Under the pieces are notes generated by a model. The model did no database searches, was not told where the DNA came from, and saw only the letters and a list, made by a program, of their open reading frames with translations. 64,000 bases of DNA, from contig NZ_MYFO02000002.1 in NCBI RefSeq assembly GCF_004514475.2, positions 248,001 to 312,000 on the forward strand. The letters run 5' to 3'. Source of the DNA: Paenibacillus athensensis. Lineage in GTDB: Bacteria > Bacillota > Bacilli > Paenibacillales > NBRC-103111. Both the position numbers and the translations under genes were made by a program. Shown here in pieces: positions 1 through 10,024 of this stretch (position 1 is the stretch's first letter; every line of letters starts with the position of its first letter).

Positions 1-177
1 ATGGGCCTGTTTATGCCCCACGGAAGCGGGAATGGAGGCTGTGGCCCCCGGTTGGTTGTCCGGCGGCGCCTGACTGTGCTCCAGTTCGTTCCATAATGCT
101 ACGGTACACCAGAGCAGCACAGTACCGATGATCAGCAGCGTCGTCCGTTTGACGGGCAGCTTGCGGTTTATTTTCAT
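1..177 (-). CDS. Membrane-anchored protein, N-terminal part only
   Basis: Fifty-nine residues are visible before the gene runs off the left edge. The start at 177 follows a weak GGATGGTG-type ribosome site. A basic N-terminus (KINRK, VKR) precedes one hydrophobic segment at about residues 13-30 (LLIIGTVLLWCTVAL), then a hydrophilic Pro/Ala/Gln-rich stretch. This is an N-in signal anchor with an extracytoplasmic linker. It is divergent from bofC. The family cannot be recognised from this fragment, so no function is given. Confidence 0.6.
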   Translation of the reverse strand, partial: MKINRKLPVKRTTLLIIGTVLLWCTVALWNELEHSQAPPDNQPGATASIPASVGHKQAH

Positions 178-289
178 AACGGCTTCACCATCCAAAGGTC
201 AATTGACTTGTTGTTACATTAGACGCATGTATATAGACGTATCCCTGCACGGAATTGTTTCACCGTTTCCTCCTTCTATGGTAAATGAT

Positions 290-319
290 GTATACGCCCT
301 TGCGCAAATGGAAACAATA
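290..319 (+). promoter_or_regulatory. Sigma-F/sigma-G type (forespore) promoter of bofC
   Basis: GTATA at 290-294, a 15-base spacer, then GGAAACAATA at 310-319. This matches the B. subtilis sigma-F pattern GYATA-N15-GGnnAnAHTR at every fixed position. It lies about 30 bases upstream of the bofC start, and bofC is a forespore-expressed gene in Bacillus. The match is seen; use in the forespore is inferred. Confidence 0.6.
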
Positions 320-349
320 CGAGCAAAACGAGAATAGAAGGCGATTGTG

Positions 350-1024
350 ATGAGAAGTTTCCCTTTTTGGAAGCAATTGAAAAAAAAGCTGATGCGCAAA
401 CGGCGCGGCTGGCTTGCTTTGGCAGCGCTGCTGCTGCTGACTACCGCGGCTTGGCGGTTGACGCAAGCGGGCGGCTGGCCGGGCATTGACGCGACAGCGG
501 TGTCGCTGGGCGTGACGGCGGAGCCGCAGCAAACAGAGCAGAACGCCAGGCTGGCTCAGGCGGCTGAGCTGTTAAAGGGGCTGGACGGCGCACGGGAAAC
601 CTATTTGCGCAAATCATATGTTTGCGGCGAGGAATCGCAGCGGCTCGGCTTGTGGACAGCGGAGCGGATGCTGGAGGAGCTGGGCAGGCACCCGGATTGG
701 ACGCCGTCGCTGGACCCGGGCGGCAAGGTTACGTTTACGCAGCAGATTGACGATTTATCGCCGTCCTGCAAGGATCAGGCGGTGTTCGGCATCGACGCGG
801 ACGGCAATTTGTCGCTGTTCAGCGGCGCGCCGGGCAAGGACAACATCATCCGCACATTTTTTCAGCTGAATATTCGCCATTTGGAGAGCAGCCTGCCGCG
901 AGAGACGGTCAAACAGCTTCACGACGGCATTCGCATATCCGATTTGGCCGAATACAACAGCGTGCTGTCGACATTCAGCGATTATGCGGTGGAAGAGGAC
1001 AAGCGGGCGATGACGACGCCGTAA
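350..1024 (+). CDS. bofC: BofC, forespore regulator of the sigma-K checkpoint
   Basis: BofC is a secreted forespore protein that restrains SpoIVB-dependent signalling, which activates pro-sigma-K processing in the mother cell (known for B. subtilis). The protein has 224 residues if it starts at ATG 350, eight bases after a GAAGG ribosome site; an in-frame GTG at 347 is too close to that site. A basic N-terminus and a hydrophobic segment at about residues 20-35 form a signal peptide or anchor. The central YVCGEE motif and the C-terminal FFQLNIRHLESSLP segment are typical of the family. It is monocistronic, with a forespore-type promoter in front and a hairpin terminator behind, and it precedes ruvC as bofC precedes ruvAB in Bacillus. 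Confidence 0.9.
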   Translation: MRSFPFWKQLKKKLMRKRRGWLALAALLLLTTAAWRLTQAGGWPGIDATAVSLGVTAEPQQTEQNARLAQAAELLKGLDGARETYLRKSYVCGEESQRLGLWTAERMLEELGRHPDWTPSLDPGGKVTFTQQIDDLSPSCKDQAVFGIDADGNLSLFSGAPGKDNIIRTFFQLNIRHLESSLPRETVKQLHDGIRISDLAEYNSVLSTFSDYAVEEDKRAMTTP

Positions 1025-1222
1025 GGCCGGTTGTGACGGCTCGTACAGGACGGGCTGTACACTCACTGTACAAGGCGTCCTATGCAGACGGCTTATGCTC
1101 GGTGCTGCAGGAGCGCCAAGACGGCGTACGCAAGGCGAGCGCGGCAGCTCGCTGCGCTGTGTCGCGGAACGCATGCCCGGCATTTGCGGGCACGATAAAG
1201 CGCGTACAGCGCTATTATTGAG

Positions 1223-1260
1223 GTAGACAGCGGAAAGAACCGCGGTCTATCTCTTTTTTT
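1223..1260 (+). terminator. Rho-independent terminator of bofC
   Basis: GTAGAC-a-GCGG, loop AAAGAA, CCGC-g-GTCTAT, then a run of eight T after CTC. The stem has one mismatch and one G-U pair. It also overlaps the region just upstream of the ruvC -10 element. About 200 bases between bofC and this hairpin hold short inverted repeats but no convincing gene. Confidence 0.75.
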
Positions 1261-1267
1261 TGTTATC

Positions 1268-1276
1268 TGCTATAAT
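1268..1276 (+). promoter_or_regulatory. Extended -10 promoter of ruvCAB
   Basis: TGCTATAAT is a perfect extended -10 element (TGnTATAAT); no good -35 is seen, as is usual with extended -10 promoters. It sits 46 bases before the ruvC GTG. Just downstream, 1283-1296 reads GATACATATGTTCG, which keeps one half (GTTCG) of a LexA/DinR box. Confidence 0.55.
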
Positions 1277-1321
1277 GACAATGATACATATGTTCGCTTT
1301 TTGAGAATGGGAGAGAAGATT

Positions 1322-1825
1322 GTGCGCATTTTGGGCATCGACCCTGGCATCGCGATTGTCGGGTTCGGTTTTATCGATAAAATCGGCAGCAAGCTCGTTC
1401 CCGTACAATACGGCTCGATTCAGACTGAAGCGCACCGCGATCCGGGCCTGCGGCTGCAGGACGTGTATGACGCGACGCGTCAATTGATTGACAAATACAA
1501 GCCGGATGCAATGGCCATTGAGAACCTGTTTTTTAATCGCAACGTGACGACGGCGTTTACGGTGGGGCAAGCGCGGGGCGTTATGATTTTGGCCGGCGTG
1601 CAGGCCGGGCTGCCGATCGGGGAATATACGCCGCTGCAGGTGAAGCAGGCCGTGGTCGGCTACGGCAAAGCCGAGAAGCATCAGGTACAGGAAATGGTCA
1701 AGATGTTTCTGAAATTGGCCGCAGTACCCAAGCCGGACGACGTTGCGGATGCGCTGGCCGTTGCGATCTGTCACGCGCATGCCTCCACGCTGCAAACCAA
1801 AATAGACGGAGCTGTGAAACGATGA
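1322..1825 (+). CDS. ruvC: RuvC, crossover junction endodeoxyribonuclease
   Basis: Resolves Holliday junctions together with RuvAB. The GTG at 1322 is chosen because GGGAGA lies seven bases upstream and the protein then begins MRILGIDPG as in the family; ATG 1307 and TTG 1301 would add an atypical extension. With 167 residues it is of normal length. The metal-binding acidic residues are visible: D7 in GIDPG, E67 in AIENLFF, and D140 and D143 in KPDDVADALA. The stop overlaps the ruvA start (ATGA), giving tight coupling in ruvC-ruvA-ruvB. B. subtilis lacks ruvC here and uses RecU, so RuvC at this position is a feature of Paenibacillaceae-type genomes (established knowledge, from memory). Confidence 0.95.
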   Translation: MRILGIDPGIAIVGFGFIDKIGSKLVPVQYGSIQTEAHRDPGLRLQDVYDATRQLIDKYKPDAMAIENLFFNRNVTTAFTVGQARGVMILAGVQAGLPIGEYTPLQVKQAVVGYGKAEKHQVQEMVKMFLKLAAVPKPDDVADALAVAICHAHASTLQTKIDGAVKR

Positions 1826-2466
1826 TCGATTTCCTCAGAGGAACTGTTGCGCTGCGCGAAAGCGAATATGCCGTGCTGGACGTAGGCGGAGTCGGCTACC
1901 GGGTGTTTTGCCCGAACCCTTATGCGCTGCCGCAGAAAGACAATGAAGCGGTGACGCTGTTTACTCATTATCATGTGCGCGAGGACGCACATTTGCTGTT
2001 TGGCTTTTTGACCCGCGAGGAACAAAGCTTGTTCCGTCTGCTGCTGGAGGTGACCGGCATCGGACCTAAGGTCGCGCTTGGCGTTTTGGCCGGAGGGGGC
2101 CGTCCGGAAGCGGTTGTGGCGGCGATTTGCCAGGAGAATCTGTCATTTTTGACGAAGCTGCCGGGCATCGGCAAAAAGACGGCGCAGCGGATCATTCTCG
2201 ATTTGAAGGACAAGCTGGGAGGCTTTGCCGGCGCAGGATTGAGCGGCGCGGAAGCGGTCGAGGCGCTTGGCGGCGGGTTGGTCCGTCCGGTTGCTGTCGG
2301 CGAAGGCGGCATCGCTTGGGCCGAAGCGAAGGAAGGGCTGATGTCGCTTGGCTATACGGAAACGGAAGCGGACCGGGCATGGCAGAAGGTGAAGGCAAAG
2401 GTCAAGGACGGCGATTCGGTAGACGTGGTTATGAAGCTGGCGCTGCAGGCTTTATATACGATGTAA
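1822..2466 (+). CDS. ruvA: RuvA, Holliday junction branch-migration subunit
   Basis: RuvA tetramers bind the four-way junction and load RuvB. The protein has 214 residues, slightly longer than the usual ~200. An N-terminal OB-fold (MIDFLRGTVALRE, then VGYRVFCP) is followed by two helix-hairpin-helix motifs (LLEVTGIGPKVAL and LTKLPGIGKKTAQRI, about residues 70-125). A Gly/Ala-rich flexible linker leads to the C-terminal RuvB-binding domain (AKEGLMSLGYTETEADRA). It overlaps ruvC by four bases and is followed by ruvB after 29 bases. Confidence 0.96.
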   Translation: MIDFLRGTVALRESEYAVLDVGGVGYRVFCPNPYALPQKDNEAVTLFTHYHVREDAHLLFGFLTREEQSLFRLLLEVTGIGPKVALGVLAGGGRPEAVVAAICQENLSFLTKLPGIGKKTAQRIILDLKDKLGGFAGAGLSGAEAVEALGGGLVRPVAVGEGGIAWAEAKEGLMSLGYTETEADRAWQKVKAKVKDGDSVDVVMKLALQALYTM

Positions 2467-2495
2467 GGCGATAAGACTTCTGGGAGGGAAGCTGT

Positions 2496-3503
2496 ATGGA
2501 TGACCGGATCATATCCGCTCATTTGATGATGGAGGATCAAGTCGCCGAGCTCAGCTTGCGTCCGCGTTATTTGGCCGAATATATCGGACAGGCGCAGGCC
2601 AAGGAGAACCTGAAGGTGTATATCGAGGCGGCCAAGCAGCGGAAGGAAGCGCTGGACCACGTTCTGCTGTACGGACCGCCGGGATTGGGCAAAACGACGC
2701 TGTCGAACATCATCGCCAATGAATTGGGCGTCAATATCCGCACGACGTCGGGGCCGGCGATTGAGCGGCCAGGCGATCTGGCGGCGATTTTGACGAATTT
2801 GCAGGAAGGCGACGTGCTGTTCATCGACGAGATTCATCGTCTCCACCGGACTGTGGAAGAGGTGCTGTATCCGGCGATGGAGGATTACGCGCTTGACATT
2901 ATTATCGGCAAAGGCCCGAGCGCCCGCTCGGTGCGGCTGGATTTGCCGGCATTTACGCTGGTCGGGGCAACGACGCGCGTCGGTCTTTTGTCCGCGCCGC
3001 TGCGCGACCGTTTTGGCGTTGTCAGCAGGCTGGAGTATTACACAGTCGATGAGCTGACTTATATCGTTTCGCGCACCGCCGATATTCTTGGCGTGCAGAT
3101 GGTTGGCGAAGCGGCCCGCGAGGTCGGCTTGCGGTCGCGCGGTACGCCGCGAATCGCCAACCGGCTGCTCAAGCGGGTTCGCGATTTTGCCCAGGTGCGC
3201 GGCGACGGCGTGATTACGCTGGAGCTGGCGCGCGCGTCGCTCAAGCTGCTCCAGGTTGACGACCTCGGCCTGGACGAGATCGATCACAAAATGCTGCGGG
3301 CGATCATTCTGAGCTTTCAGGGCGGCCCAGTGGGCCTGGATACGATTGCTGCGACAATTGGTGAAGAGGGCCAGACGATTGAAGACGTCTATGAGCCGTA
3401 TTTGCTGCAAATCGGCTTTCTCCAGCGCACGCCGCGCGGCCGGATGGTGACGCCGCTGGCGTACCGGCATCTGGGACTGCCGCAGCCCGATGCGCGCAGC
3501 TAG
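2496..3503 (+). CDS. ruvB: RuvB, Holliday junction branch-migration ATPase
   Basis: AAA+ motor that drives branch migration on RuvA-bound junctions. The 335 residues include Walker [10 protein letters not shown] (60-68), Walker B with D111-E112 in [10 protein letters not shown], sensor region [19 protein letters not shown], and the C-terminal winged-helix domain with [15 protein letters not shown]. An AGGGAAG ribosome site lies at normal distance from ATG 2496. It is the last gene of ruvCAB; a large hairpin follows. Confidence 0.97.
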   Translation: MDDRIISAHLMMEDQVAELSLRPRYLAEYIGQAQAKENLKVYIEAAKQRKEALDHVLLYGPPGLGKTTLSNIIANELGVNIRTTSGPAIERPGDLAAILTNLQEGDVLFIDEIHRLHRTVEEVLYPAMEDYALDIIIGKGPSARSVRLDLPAFTLVGATTRVGLLSAPLRDRFGVVSRLEYYTVDELTYIVSRTADILGVQMVGEAAREVGLRSRGTPRIANRLLKRVRDFAQVRGDGVITLELARASLKLLQVDDLGLDEIDHKMLRAIILSFQGGPVGLDTIAATIGEEGQTIEDVYEPYLLQIGFLQRTPRGRMVTPLAYRHLGLPQPDARS

Positions 3504-3532
3504 GCTAGGCGTTACGGCTGGCTAACTGCCAA

Positions 3533-3593
3533 GTCTCTTGCGGAGTCCGCCGCGCTGCGACAGGCGCAGCGACCCCAAGAGACGTCCGTTTTT
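3533..3593 (+). terminator. Probable terminator after ruvB
   Basis: Nested inverted repeats: outer GTCTCTTG (3533-3540) with CAAGAGAC, inner CGCTGCG with CGCAGCG, followed by GTCCG and five T. The outer arms are far apart, so confidence is moderate. The rest of the 250-base gap before the SpoIID-family gene shows no gene. Confidence 0.45.
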
Positions 3594-3752
3594 CTGGAGC
3601 AAGGCGATCCGCCATATAGACCGGCTCCTGTTTTCTCCTTCCGCCGCTGGGCTGGGGGAGATTTTTTTGTCTGGCCAAAACTTCTTGGCGTTTTTGGCGT
3701 CTATAGCTTTGAAAGATTCGGAGAATTGAGAATGAGAGAGGATTTGTAAAAT

Positions 3753-5951
3753 ATGCCCCTGAAGACATGGCTGCCCCGTAAGTCCGCCGCCTTTGCTGCT
3801 GCGTTCGCGCTGATCGCCGGCACGCTGCCTGCGGCTGCACCCGTCGCCCATGCCGCTCACTGGGACACCATTCGTGTCGCACTATTGATGAATGCCAGTA
3901 AATATACGCTGATAGAACCTGCCGTCACCCTGACGGCTTCCGCAGGACTGACCATTGGCGTCGAGAACGGCGGCGTGTTCGCTCCGCTGGCGACGATCGC
4001 CGGGCCGGCCGTTGTGCGCGGCTCGCTGGACGCTTACAGCGTCATGCTGCTCGAAACGGCCGATTTCGCCGCGGCCAAGTCGCTGTACGCCAAGCTGGCC
4101 ACGCTGCCGAACGACGGGTACATCTTGAGTCGCTCCAAAGCGGGCAAATTGCTGTACCAGGTGTATTACGGCAGCTTTGGCTCGCGCGAGGAAGCGGACA
4201 GCTTCAAGACGCAGGCGCTGCTGGACCCGGCCGTCGCCTCGCTGGCCCAAGGCGGCGCGCTGGCGGCGATTTCCGGGCCGCTGCACCTGGCCGTCGCGAC
4301 CTACGCGACGGAAGCGCAGGCGCAGGCGCAAATCGCCTCGCTGGCGCTCGCCGGCCTGCCGGCCGAGCTGGCGCTGCAGCTGGACGCCACCGGCAAGCCG
4401 GTGTACAGCGTCTGGCTCGGCAGCGTCTCGACGCCGCAGGAGCTGGCGGCGCTCAAGCAGCAGGCCGCGCCGCTGCTGCAGGGCTTGCCGCTGCCGCAAG
4501 CCGACACGTCGGCGCCGTATGTGCTGCGCCGCGCCGACGTAACGGCGTCGGCATCCGCCACGGACGCCGCCGTGGCCCATTACGCCGCTGGCGGCGGCGG
4601 GCAGAAGACGCTGTTCCGCACCCAGATGGGCGGCATTGCGGTCAAGGAGCATTTTGCCCGGGCCTATCGCGGCGATTTGGAGCTGAGCGCGTTTAACAAC
4701 CGGCTCGCGCTGATTAACGTGCTGCCGTTCGAGCAATACCTGTACGGGGTGGTCAGCTCCGAGCTGAGTGCAAGCTGGCCAAGTGAAGCCCTGAAGGCGC
4801 AAGCCGTCGCTGCGCGCACGTATGCGATTCGTCAGGGCAATAAATATCAGATTGCCAATGTGACCGATACGACGCTGGATCAGGCGTACAACGGGCTCTC
4901 CCGCGAATTCGACGCTGCGGTCCAGGCCGTGGACGCGACGAAGGACGAAGTGCTTGTCGATCAAAGCGGGACGCTGATCACGCCGTTCTATTCCTCCAAC
5001 GCCGGCGGCACGACCGCCGATCCCAGCGAGGTGTGGGGTACGCCGATTCCGTATCTCAAAAGCGTCCCCAGCCCCGACGACGGCGCAACTGCCGGCAAGC
5101 TCCCGTGGTATCGCGTATCGCTTGCCGACGGGCGCAGCGGCTACGTGCGTTCCGATTATCTCAAAAGCACGGGGCAAAAAAACGCCGCCGGCCAGCTGAT
5201 TTACGAATCGACGGAAGCGGGCGTCAACGTCCGCCCGGCCCCTTATGTCGATAATACGTCCAACGCGTCGATCTATCAGCTCAGCGCCAAGGAGCGGGTG
5301 ACCGTGACGGGCCAGGAGACGGAGTCCAATGCGTATTCCTGGATTCGCGGCCCTTACACGGCGGCGGAGCTGGCTGCGAAGCTGAGCTCGTCCGGCGTGG
5401 ATTTGAGCGGCGGGCTGAAGACGCTGGAGGTCAGCAAGCGCGGGCCGTCCGGCCGCGTGATCGAGCTGAAGGCCAACGGTCAAGTCGTCAAAACATCCAA
5501 TCCCGACGCTTTGCGCACGCTGCTTGGCAGCCTGCCGAGCACGCGGTTTGAAATTGAAGGATCGGGAAGTTATACTAATAATGCTGCATCTGCAGATACC
5601 GGCGCCGCCGGAGCCGCGGCATCGGGCGTGGCGGTCGCATCGCGCGACGCCTCCGTCAAGGCTGGAGGCGACACGTTGTTCGTCTTATCGGGCAGCGGCG
5701 ACCCGCCGACGGCGCGCAAGACGGCGGATCTGACCGTGCTCGGCGCAAACGGCGCGGCCCAAGCGCCTGTACAGCCTCCGGTCCAGACGCCGGGAGGCGC
5801 ATCCGGCCAGACGTTCGTTTTCAAGGGAACGGGCTTCGGTCACGGGCTCGGCATGTCCCAATGGGGTGCGCGCGGCTATGCAGAGTTGGGCTATGATTAT
5901 ACACGCATACTCCAGGCTTACTATTATGGAGTCACTATCGTTAAGGAATGA
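3753..5951 (+). CDS. SpoIID/LytB-domain protein with SPOR-like and SH3-like parts
   Basis: Exported peptidoglycan-active protein of the SpoIID family (SpoIID is a lytic transglycosylase that degrades septal and forespore peptidoglycan). The 732 residues begin with a signal peptide (about 1-36, ending VAHAA). Residues about 95-250 carry SPOR-like repeats (YQVYYGSFGSREEADSF, YSVWLGSVSTPQEL). The SpoIID domain begins near residue 285, with the putative catalytic E337 in SSELSASWPSEALKAQAVAART, and ends with GFGHGLGMSQWGARGYA. An SH3-like segment (YRVSLADGRSGYVRSDYL and VNVRPAPY) splits the domain at about residues 445-545. It is about twice the length of classical SpoIID. It lies between ruvB and queA, where B. 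subtilis has no such gene. Whether it acts in sporulation or in vegetative wall turnover cannot be told. Confidence 0.85.
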   Translation: MPLKTWLPRKSAAFAAAFALIAGTLPAAAPVAHAAHWDTIRVALLMNASKYTLIEPAVTLTASAGLTIGVENGGVFAPLATIAGPAVVRGSLDAYSVMLLETADFAAAKSLYAKLATLPNDGYILSRSKAGKLLYQVYYGSFGSREEADSFKTQALLDPAVASLAQGGALAAISGPLHLAVATYATEAQAQAQIASLALAGLPAELALQLDATGKPVYSVWLGSVSTPQELAALKQQAAPLLQGLPLPQADTSAPYVLRRADVTASASATDAAVAHYAAGGGGQKTLFRTQMGGIAVKEHFARAYRGDLELSAFNNRLALINVLPFEQYLYGVVSSELSASWPSEALKAQAVAARTYAIRQGNKYQIANVTDTTLDQAYNGLSREFDAAVQAVDATKDEVLVDQSGTLITPFYSSNAGGTTADPSEVWGTPIPYLKSVPSPDDGATAGKLPWYRVSLADGRSGYVRSDYLKSTGQKNAAGQLIYESTEAGVNVRPAPYVDNTSNASIYQLSAKERVTVTGQETESNAYSWIRGPYTAAELAAKLSSSGVDLSGGLKTLEVSKRGPSGRVIELKANGQVVKTSNPDALRTLLGSLPSTRFEIEGSGSYTNNAASADTGAAGAAASGVAVASRDASVKAGGDTLFVLSGSGDPPTARKTADLTVLGANGAAQAPVQPPVQTPGGASGQTFVFKGTGFGHGLGMSQWGARGYAELGYDYTRILQAYYYGVTIVKE

Positions 5952-5961
5952 ATACTAGCTG

Positions 5962-7041
5962 ATGGACGTACAAGCATTTGATTTTGAACTGCCGGAATCG
6001 TTAATTGCCCAGACGCCGCTTGCCGAGCGCACGGCGTCAAGGCTGCTTGCTCTCAATAAAGCGACGGGCGCGATTGAGCATCGCCGCTTTAACGAGCTAA
6101 GCGACTATTTGCAAGCCGGGGATTTGCTCGTGATGAACGACACGCGGGTAATTCCAGCCCGGCTTTTTGGCGTGAAGCCCGATACGGGCGCAAAGGTGGA
6201 AGTGCTGCTGCTCAAAGCGCTGGAGAACGACCGCTGGGAAGCGCTCGTGCGCCCGGGCAAAAAGCTGAAGACCGGAGCCGTCATCCGCTTCGGCGAAAGC
6301 GACGGCGACAGCGGCGCGCCGCTGCTGTGGGCCGAGGTGCTGGAGGAGGGCGAGATGGGCGCGCGCGTGCTGCAATTTCGCTACGAAGGCATCTTTAACG
6401 AGCTGCTGGAGCGGCTCGGCCAGATGCCGCTGCCGCCCTATATTAAAGAGCAGCTGCCCGAGAAGGAGCGCTATCAGACCGTTTATGCCAAGCATGAGGG
6501 ATCGGCTGCCGCGCCGACCGCCGGTCTGCATTTTACGCAAAGCTACCTGCAGGAGCTCCAGAACAAGGGCGTCAAGCTGGCTTTTGTCACGCTGCATGTC
6601 GGACTTGGCACATTCCGGCCGGTGTCGGCGGAGCGGGTGGAGGAGCATGAAATGCACGCCGAGTATTACGAGCTGCCAGCCGAAACCGCCGCGCTGATCA
6701 ATGAGACACGCGCTGCCGGTCGTCGCGTTGTGGCCATCGGCACGACCTCAGCGCGCACGCTGGAGTCGGTAGCCCAGCTCTCGCTGACACCGGAAGGCGA
6801 CCTTCGCGAGCTGCAGGCGGCAAGCGGCTGGACGAGCATTTTTATTTATCCGGGGTACACGTTCCGCGTCGTCGACGCGCTGCTGACGAACTTCCATTTG
6901 CCCAAGTCAACGCTTTTGATGCTGATTAGCGCTTTGGCCGACCGGGAGACGATCATGCGCGCTTATGAAGAAGCCGTTCGTGAACAGTACCGATTTTTCA
7001 GCTTCGGCGACGCGATGTTTATTTACGAGAACGGGAAGTGA
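5962..7041 (+). CDS. queA: QueA, S-adenosylmethionine:tRNA ribosyltransferase-isomerase
   Basis: Transfers and rearranges the ribosyl group of SAM onto preQ1-tRNA, giving epoxyqueuosine at position 34. It has 359 residues, slightly longer than usual. Family signatures: [14 protein letters not shown] at the N-terminus, [20 protein letters not shown] and [11 protein letters not shown], and the C-terminal [18 protein letters not shown] 5962 lies ten bases after the preceding stop, with an AAGGA ribosome site inside the end of the SpoIID gene. It is co-transcribed with tgt, which starts seven bases downstream. Confidence 0.96.
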   Translation: MDVQAFDFELPESLIAQTPLAERTASRLLALNKATGAIEHRRFNELSDYLQAGDLLVMNDTRVIPARLFGVKPDTGAKVEVLLLKALENDRWEALVRPGKKLKTGAVIRFGESDGDSGAPLLWAEVLEEGEMGARVLQFRYEGIFNELLERLGQMPLPPYIKEQLPEKERYQTVYAKHEGSAAAPTAGLHFTQSYLQELQNKGVKLAFVTLHVGLGTFRPVSAERVEEHEMHAEYYELPAETAALINETRAAGRRVVAIGTTSARTLESVAQLSLTPEGDLRELQAASGWTSIFIYPGYTFRVVDALLTNFHLPKSTLLMLISALADRETIMRAYEEAVREQYRFFSFGDAMFIYENGK

Positions 7042-8184
<1,143 letters not shown>

Positions 8185-8201
8185 GAAAGGAGGATTCCGC
8201 T

Positions 8202-8525
8202 ATGTATACTTGGGCAGACGCTGCCGCTACGACAAGCAGCACAGGGATGCAAGGATATTTAATTACATACGGGCCGCTCGTGCTCATGTTCGTCGTGCTT
8301 TACTTCTTACTTATCCGTCCCCAGCAAAAGAGACAGCGCACGCGCAATCAGATGCTGAGAAATCTCAAGAAAGGCGACAAAGTCGTCACAATCGGTGGTT
8401 TGCACGGCTCGATTATGGAGATTACGGACGATATCATTGTCCTTCGCGTTAACGACGCGACCAAGATGACGTTCGACCGTTCGGCCATCAATACGGTAAC
8501 TGCAGTCGGCGAAGAAAAGAAGTAA
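8202..8525 (+). CDS. yajC: YajC, preprotein translocase accessory subunit
   Basis: Small membrane protein of the SecDF-YajC complex. It has 107 residues. After a short N-terminal tail comes one transmembrane helix at about 24-42 (YGPLVLMFVVLYFLLIRPQQK), followed by the conserved LKKGDKVVTIGGLHGSI region in the cytoplasm. A strong AGGAAAGGAGG ribosome site precedes ATG 8202. It is the last gene of the queA-tgt-yajC run; secD and secF lie 6 kb downstream. Confidence 0.95.
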   Translation: MYTWADAAATTSSTGMQGYLITYGPLVLMFVVLYFLLIRPQQKRQRTRNQMLRNLKKGDKVVTIGGLHGSIMEITDDIIVLRVNDATKMTFDRSAINTVTAVGEEKK

Positions 8526-8539
8526 ACCGGAACGAAACC

Positions 8540-8578
8540 AAAAAAGCGAGACCCGCCATTCCGGGATCTCGCTTTTTT
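8540..8578. terminator. Bidirectional terminator between yajC and the PAP2 gene
   Basis: AAAAAGCGAGA-CCCG / CGGG-TCTCGCTTTTTT. The stem has A-tracts before and T-tracts after it, so it can stop transcription from both convergent genes. Confidence 0.88.
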
Positions 8579-8598
8579 CTCGCCTGCGCGCAGGGCGA

Positions 8599-9438
8599 TT
8601 ACATTTCGTTTTTCTTGAAATTCTGTTTGAGCAGTGCGCGCTCGCCAAGCACGAGACGGCCTTCGCTGATGCGCAAGCCCAGCCGTGCGGCGAAAATACC
8701 CAGCAGCATACCCGCACACATGTCGGACAGCCAGTGAATGCCGAGGTAAAAGATCGAGAAGATGATGAACGCTGCATTCAGCGGTACGAAAATCTTCCAG
8801 AACGCGCTGCGGCTTCGCATGGCGATGACAGCCATTGAGACGGAAATCGACGTATGCAGGCTCGGGAAGCAATTGTCCAAACCCGACAGCGGCCGGTAAT
8901 CCTGTTCAAAGGTCGGGAACGCCTTGGTAATCAGCAGGTCGACATTCGGATGGAACGCCCATACCTCATTGACCGGGAAAAATAGAAAGAACGGAATCGC
9001 GATCATGTAGTTAAACATCAGCGCGCAGCAAACGGCGTAGACGAGCTTGTAATTTTTCTCAAACGTATAAATGCCGATGGATGCAATCATAACAGCGGGG
9101 AAGACGATGACGTAAAAATAGCTGCTGACGTAAGTCAGCGCGTCATTGTGAAACAAATGCTGGATGGAAGCGACGAAATTGCCCTCGATGCCAAAAATCG
9201 ATTTGGTGAAATCGGCGCGGTAGTGCATGCCGCGTTCGACCCACAGCTCTGCCTTGTTGAAAAACAAAATCGCGATCATGCCGACGAAATGCAGCATATA
9301 TTTGCGTGAGGTGAAAATTTCCTGCACGAACAGGCCGGCGGTGGAAAACGGATTTTTGCGGGTTCCGAAAAGCAGGAAAAAAAACACGGTGATGACAATA
9401 TATACAGTGGCATGTGTCATCGACACAAACGGACTCAT
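8599..9438 (-). CDS. PAP2-superfamily membrane phosphatase
   Basis: Polytopic protein of 279 residues with about six hydrophobic helices. The active-site motifs of the PAP2/inositol-phosphorylceramide-synthase-like branch are visible: LDNCFPSLHTSISV (PSxH-type) and YLGIHWLSDMCAG (HxxxD-type). It probably removes or transfers phosphate on a lipid or isoprenoid phosphate at the outer membrane face; the substrate is unknown. ATG 9438 is preferred because AGGGGG lies seven bases upstream; an in-frame ATG 13 codons earlier has no ribosome site. It is convergent with yajC. Confidence 0.85.
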   Translation of the reverse strand: MSPFVSMTHATVYIVITVFFFLLFGTRKNPFSTAGLFVQEIFTSRKYMLHFVGMIAILFFNKAELWVERGMHYRADFTKSIFGIEGNFVASIQHLFHNDALTYVSSYFYVIVFPAVMIASIGIYTFEKNYKLVYAVCCALMFNYMIAIPFFLFFPVNEVWAFHPNVDLLITKAFPTFEQDYRPLSGLDNCFPSLHTSISVSMAVIAMRSRSAFWKIFVPLNAAFIIFSIFYLGIHWLSDMCAGMLLGIFAARLGLRISEGRLVLGERALLKQNFKKNEM

Positions 9439-9535
9439 GGTGGTTCCCCCTACATATGGAAATGGGCTGTTGAACAAAGGACTATGACATTATACCACAT
9501 TCGGGAGAAAAAAGTGATGATTTCACGCAACCGAC

Positions 9536-9925
9536 TTATTTGCGAGAATTGACCCCGAGCATGCCCCCCAGCGCCGCTGCGGCAAAGGCAATGCCGAGCA
9601 ACTTGAGCGATTGCAGGTTAAACCCCGCATCGAAGGCCAGAAAACCAACGAGAAACACGATGACGAAATAAAGGATGCCCAGCAGCGCTCCGTGATACCA
9701 GCCGCGACTGCCCGCACGCTTGCCCGTTACCCAGCCGCCAACGAGCAGCGAAGCGCCGTGAATAATCAGGACCAACGTGCCCAGCGAGCTTTCCTGCGTT
9801 TTGGTCAACAGTAGAAACAGCGATGTAATTAGTGTACCGACGGTCATCATGATTAATGAGTACAGCAGGCCGGAAAATAAAGGTGAGCTTATGCGAACCT
9901 GACTGACGCGGTTCATGGGGTTCAT
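9536..9925 (-). CDS. TIGR04086-family membrane protein (YrzE-like)
   Basis: 129 residues with four transmembrane segments (FSGLLYSLIMMTVGTLITSL, LGTLVLIIHGASLLVGGW, GALLGILYFVIVFLVGFLAF, LLGIAFAAAALGGMLG). This is the arrangement of the TIGR04086 family, whose B. subtilis member YrzE lies in the same yajC/spoVB neighbourhood. Function is unknown. Three ATG codons precede the chosen start; ATG 9925 has AGAAGGGA nine bases upstream, while the others overlap that site. The long open frame continuing upstream on this strand is only the complement of the next transporter gene. Confidence 0.8.
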   Translation of the reverse strand: MNPMNRVSQVRISSPLFSGLLYSLIMMTVGTLITSLFLLLTKTQESSLGTLVLIIHGASLLVGGWVTGKRAGSRGWYHGALLGILYFVIVFLVGFLAFDAGFNLQSLKLLGIAFAAAALGGMLGVNSRK

Positions 9926-10024
9926 GCGCATCATTCCCTTCTTTGGAAAACGTCTTTTTAACATCATCTTATGGCCAGGCTCATAGAAATAGTACAAACT
10001 CTTAGCGGAAAAGGAAGTGTAGCC

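Noticed and set aside
1033-1221. 62-residue open frame between bofC and ruvC
   Set aside because: No ribosome site, rich in Arg/Ala/Cys as expected of a chance frame in GC-rich DNA, and overlaps several short inverted repeats.
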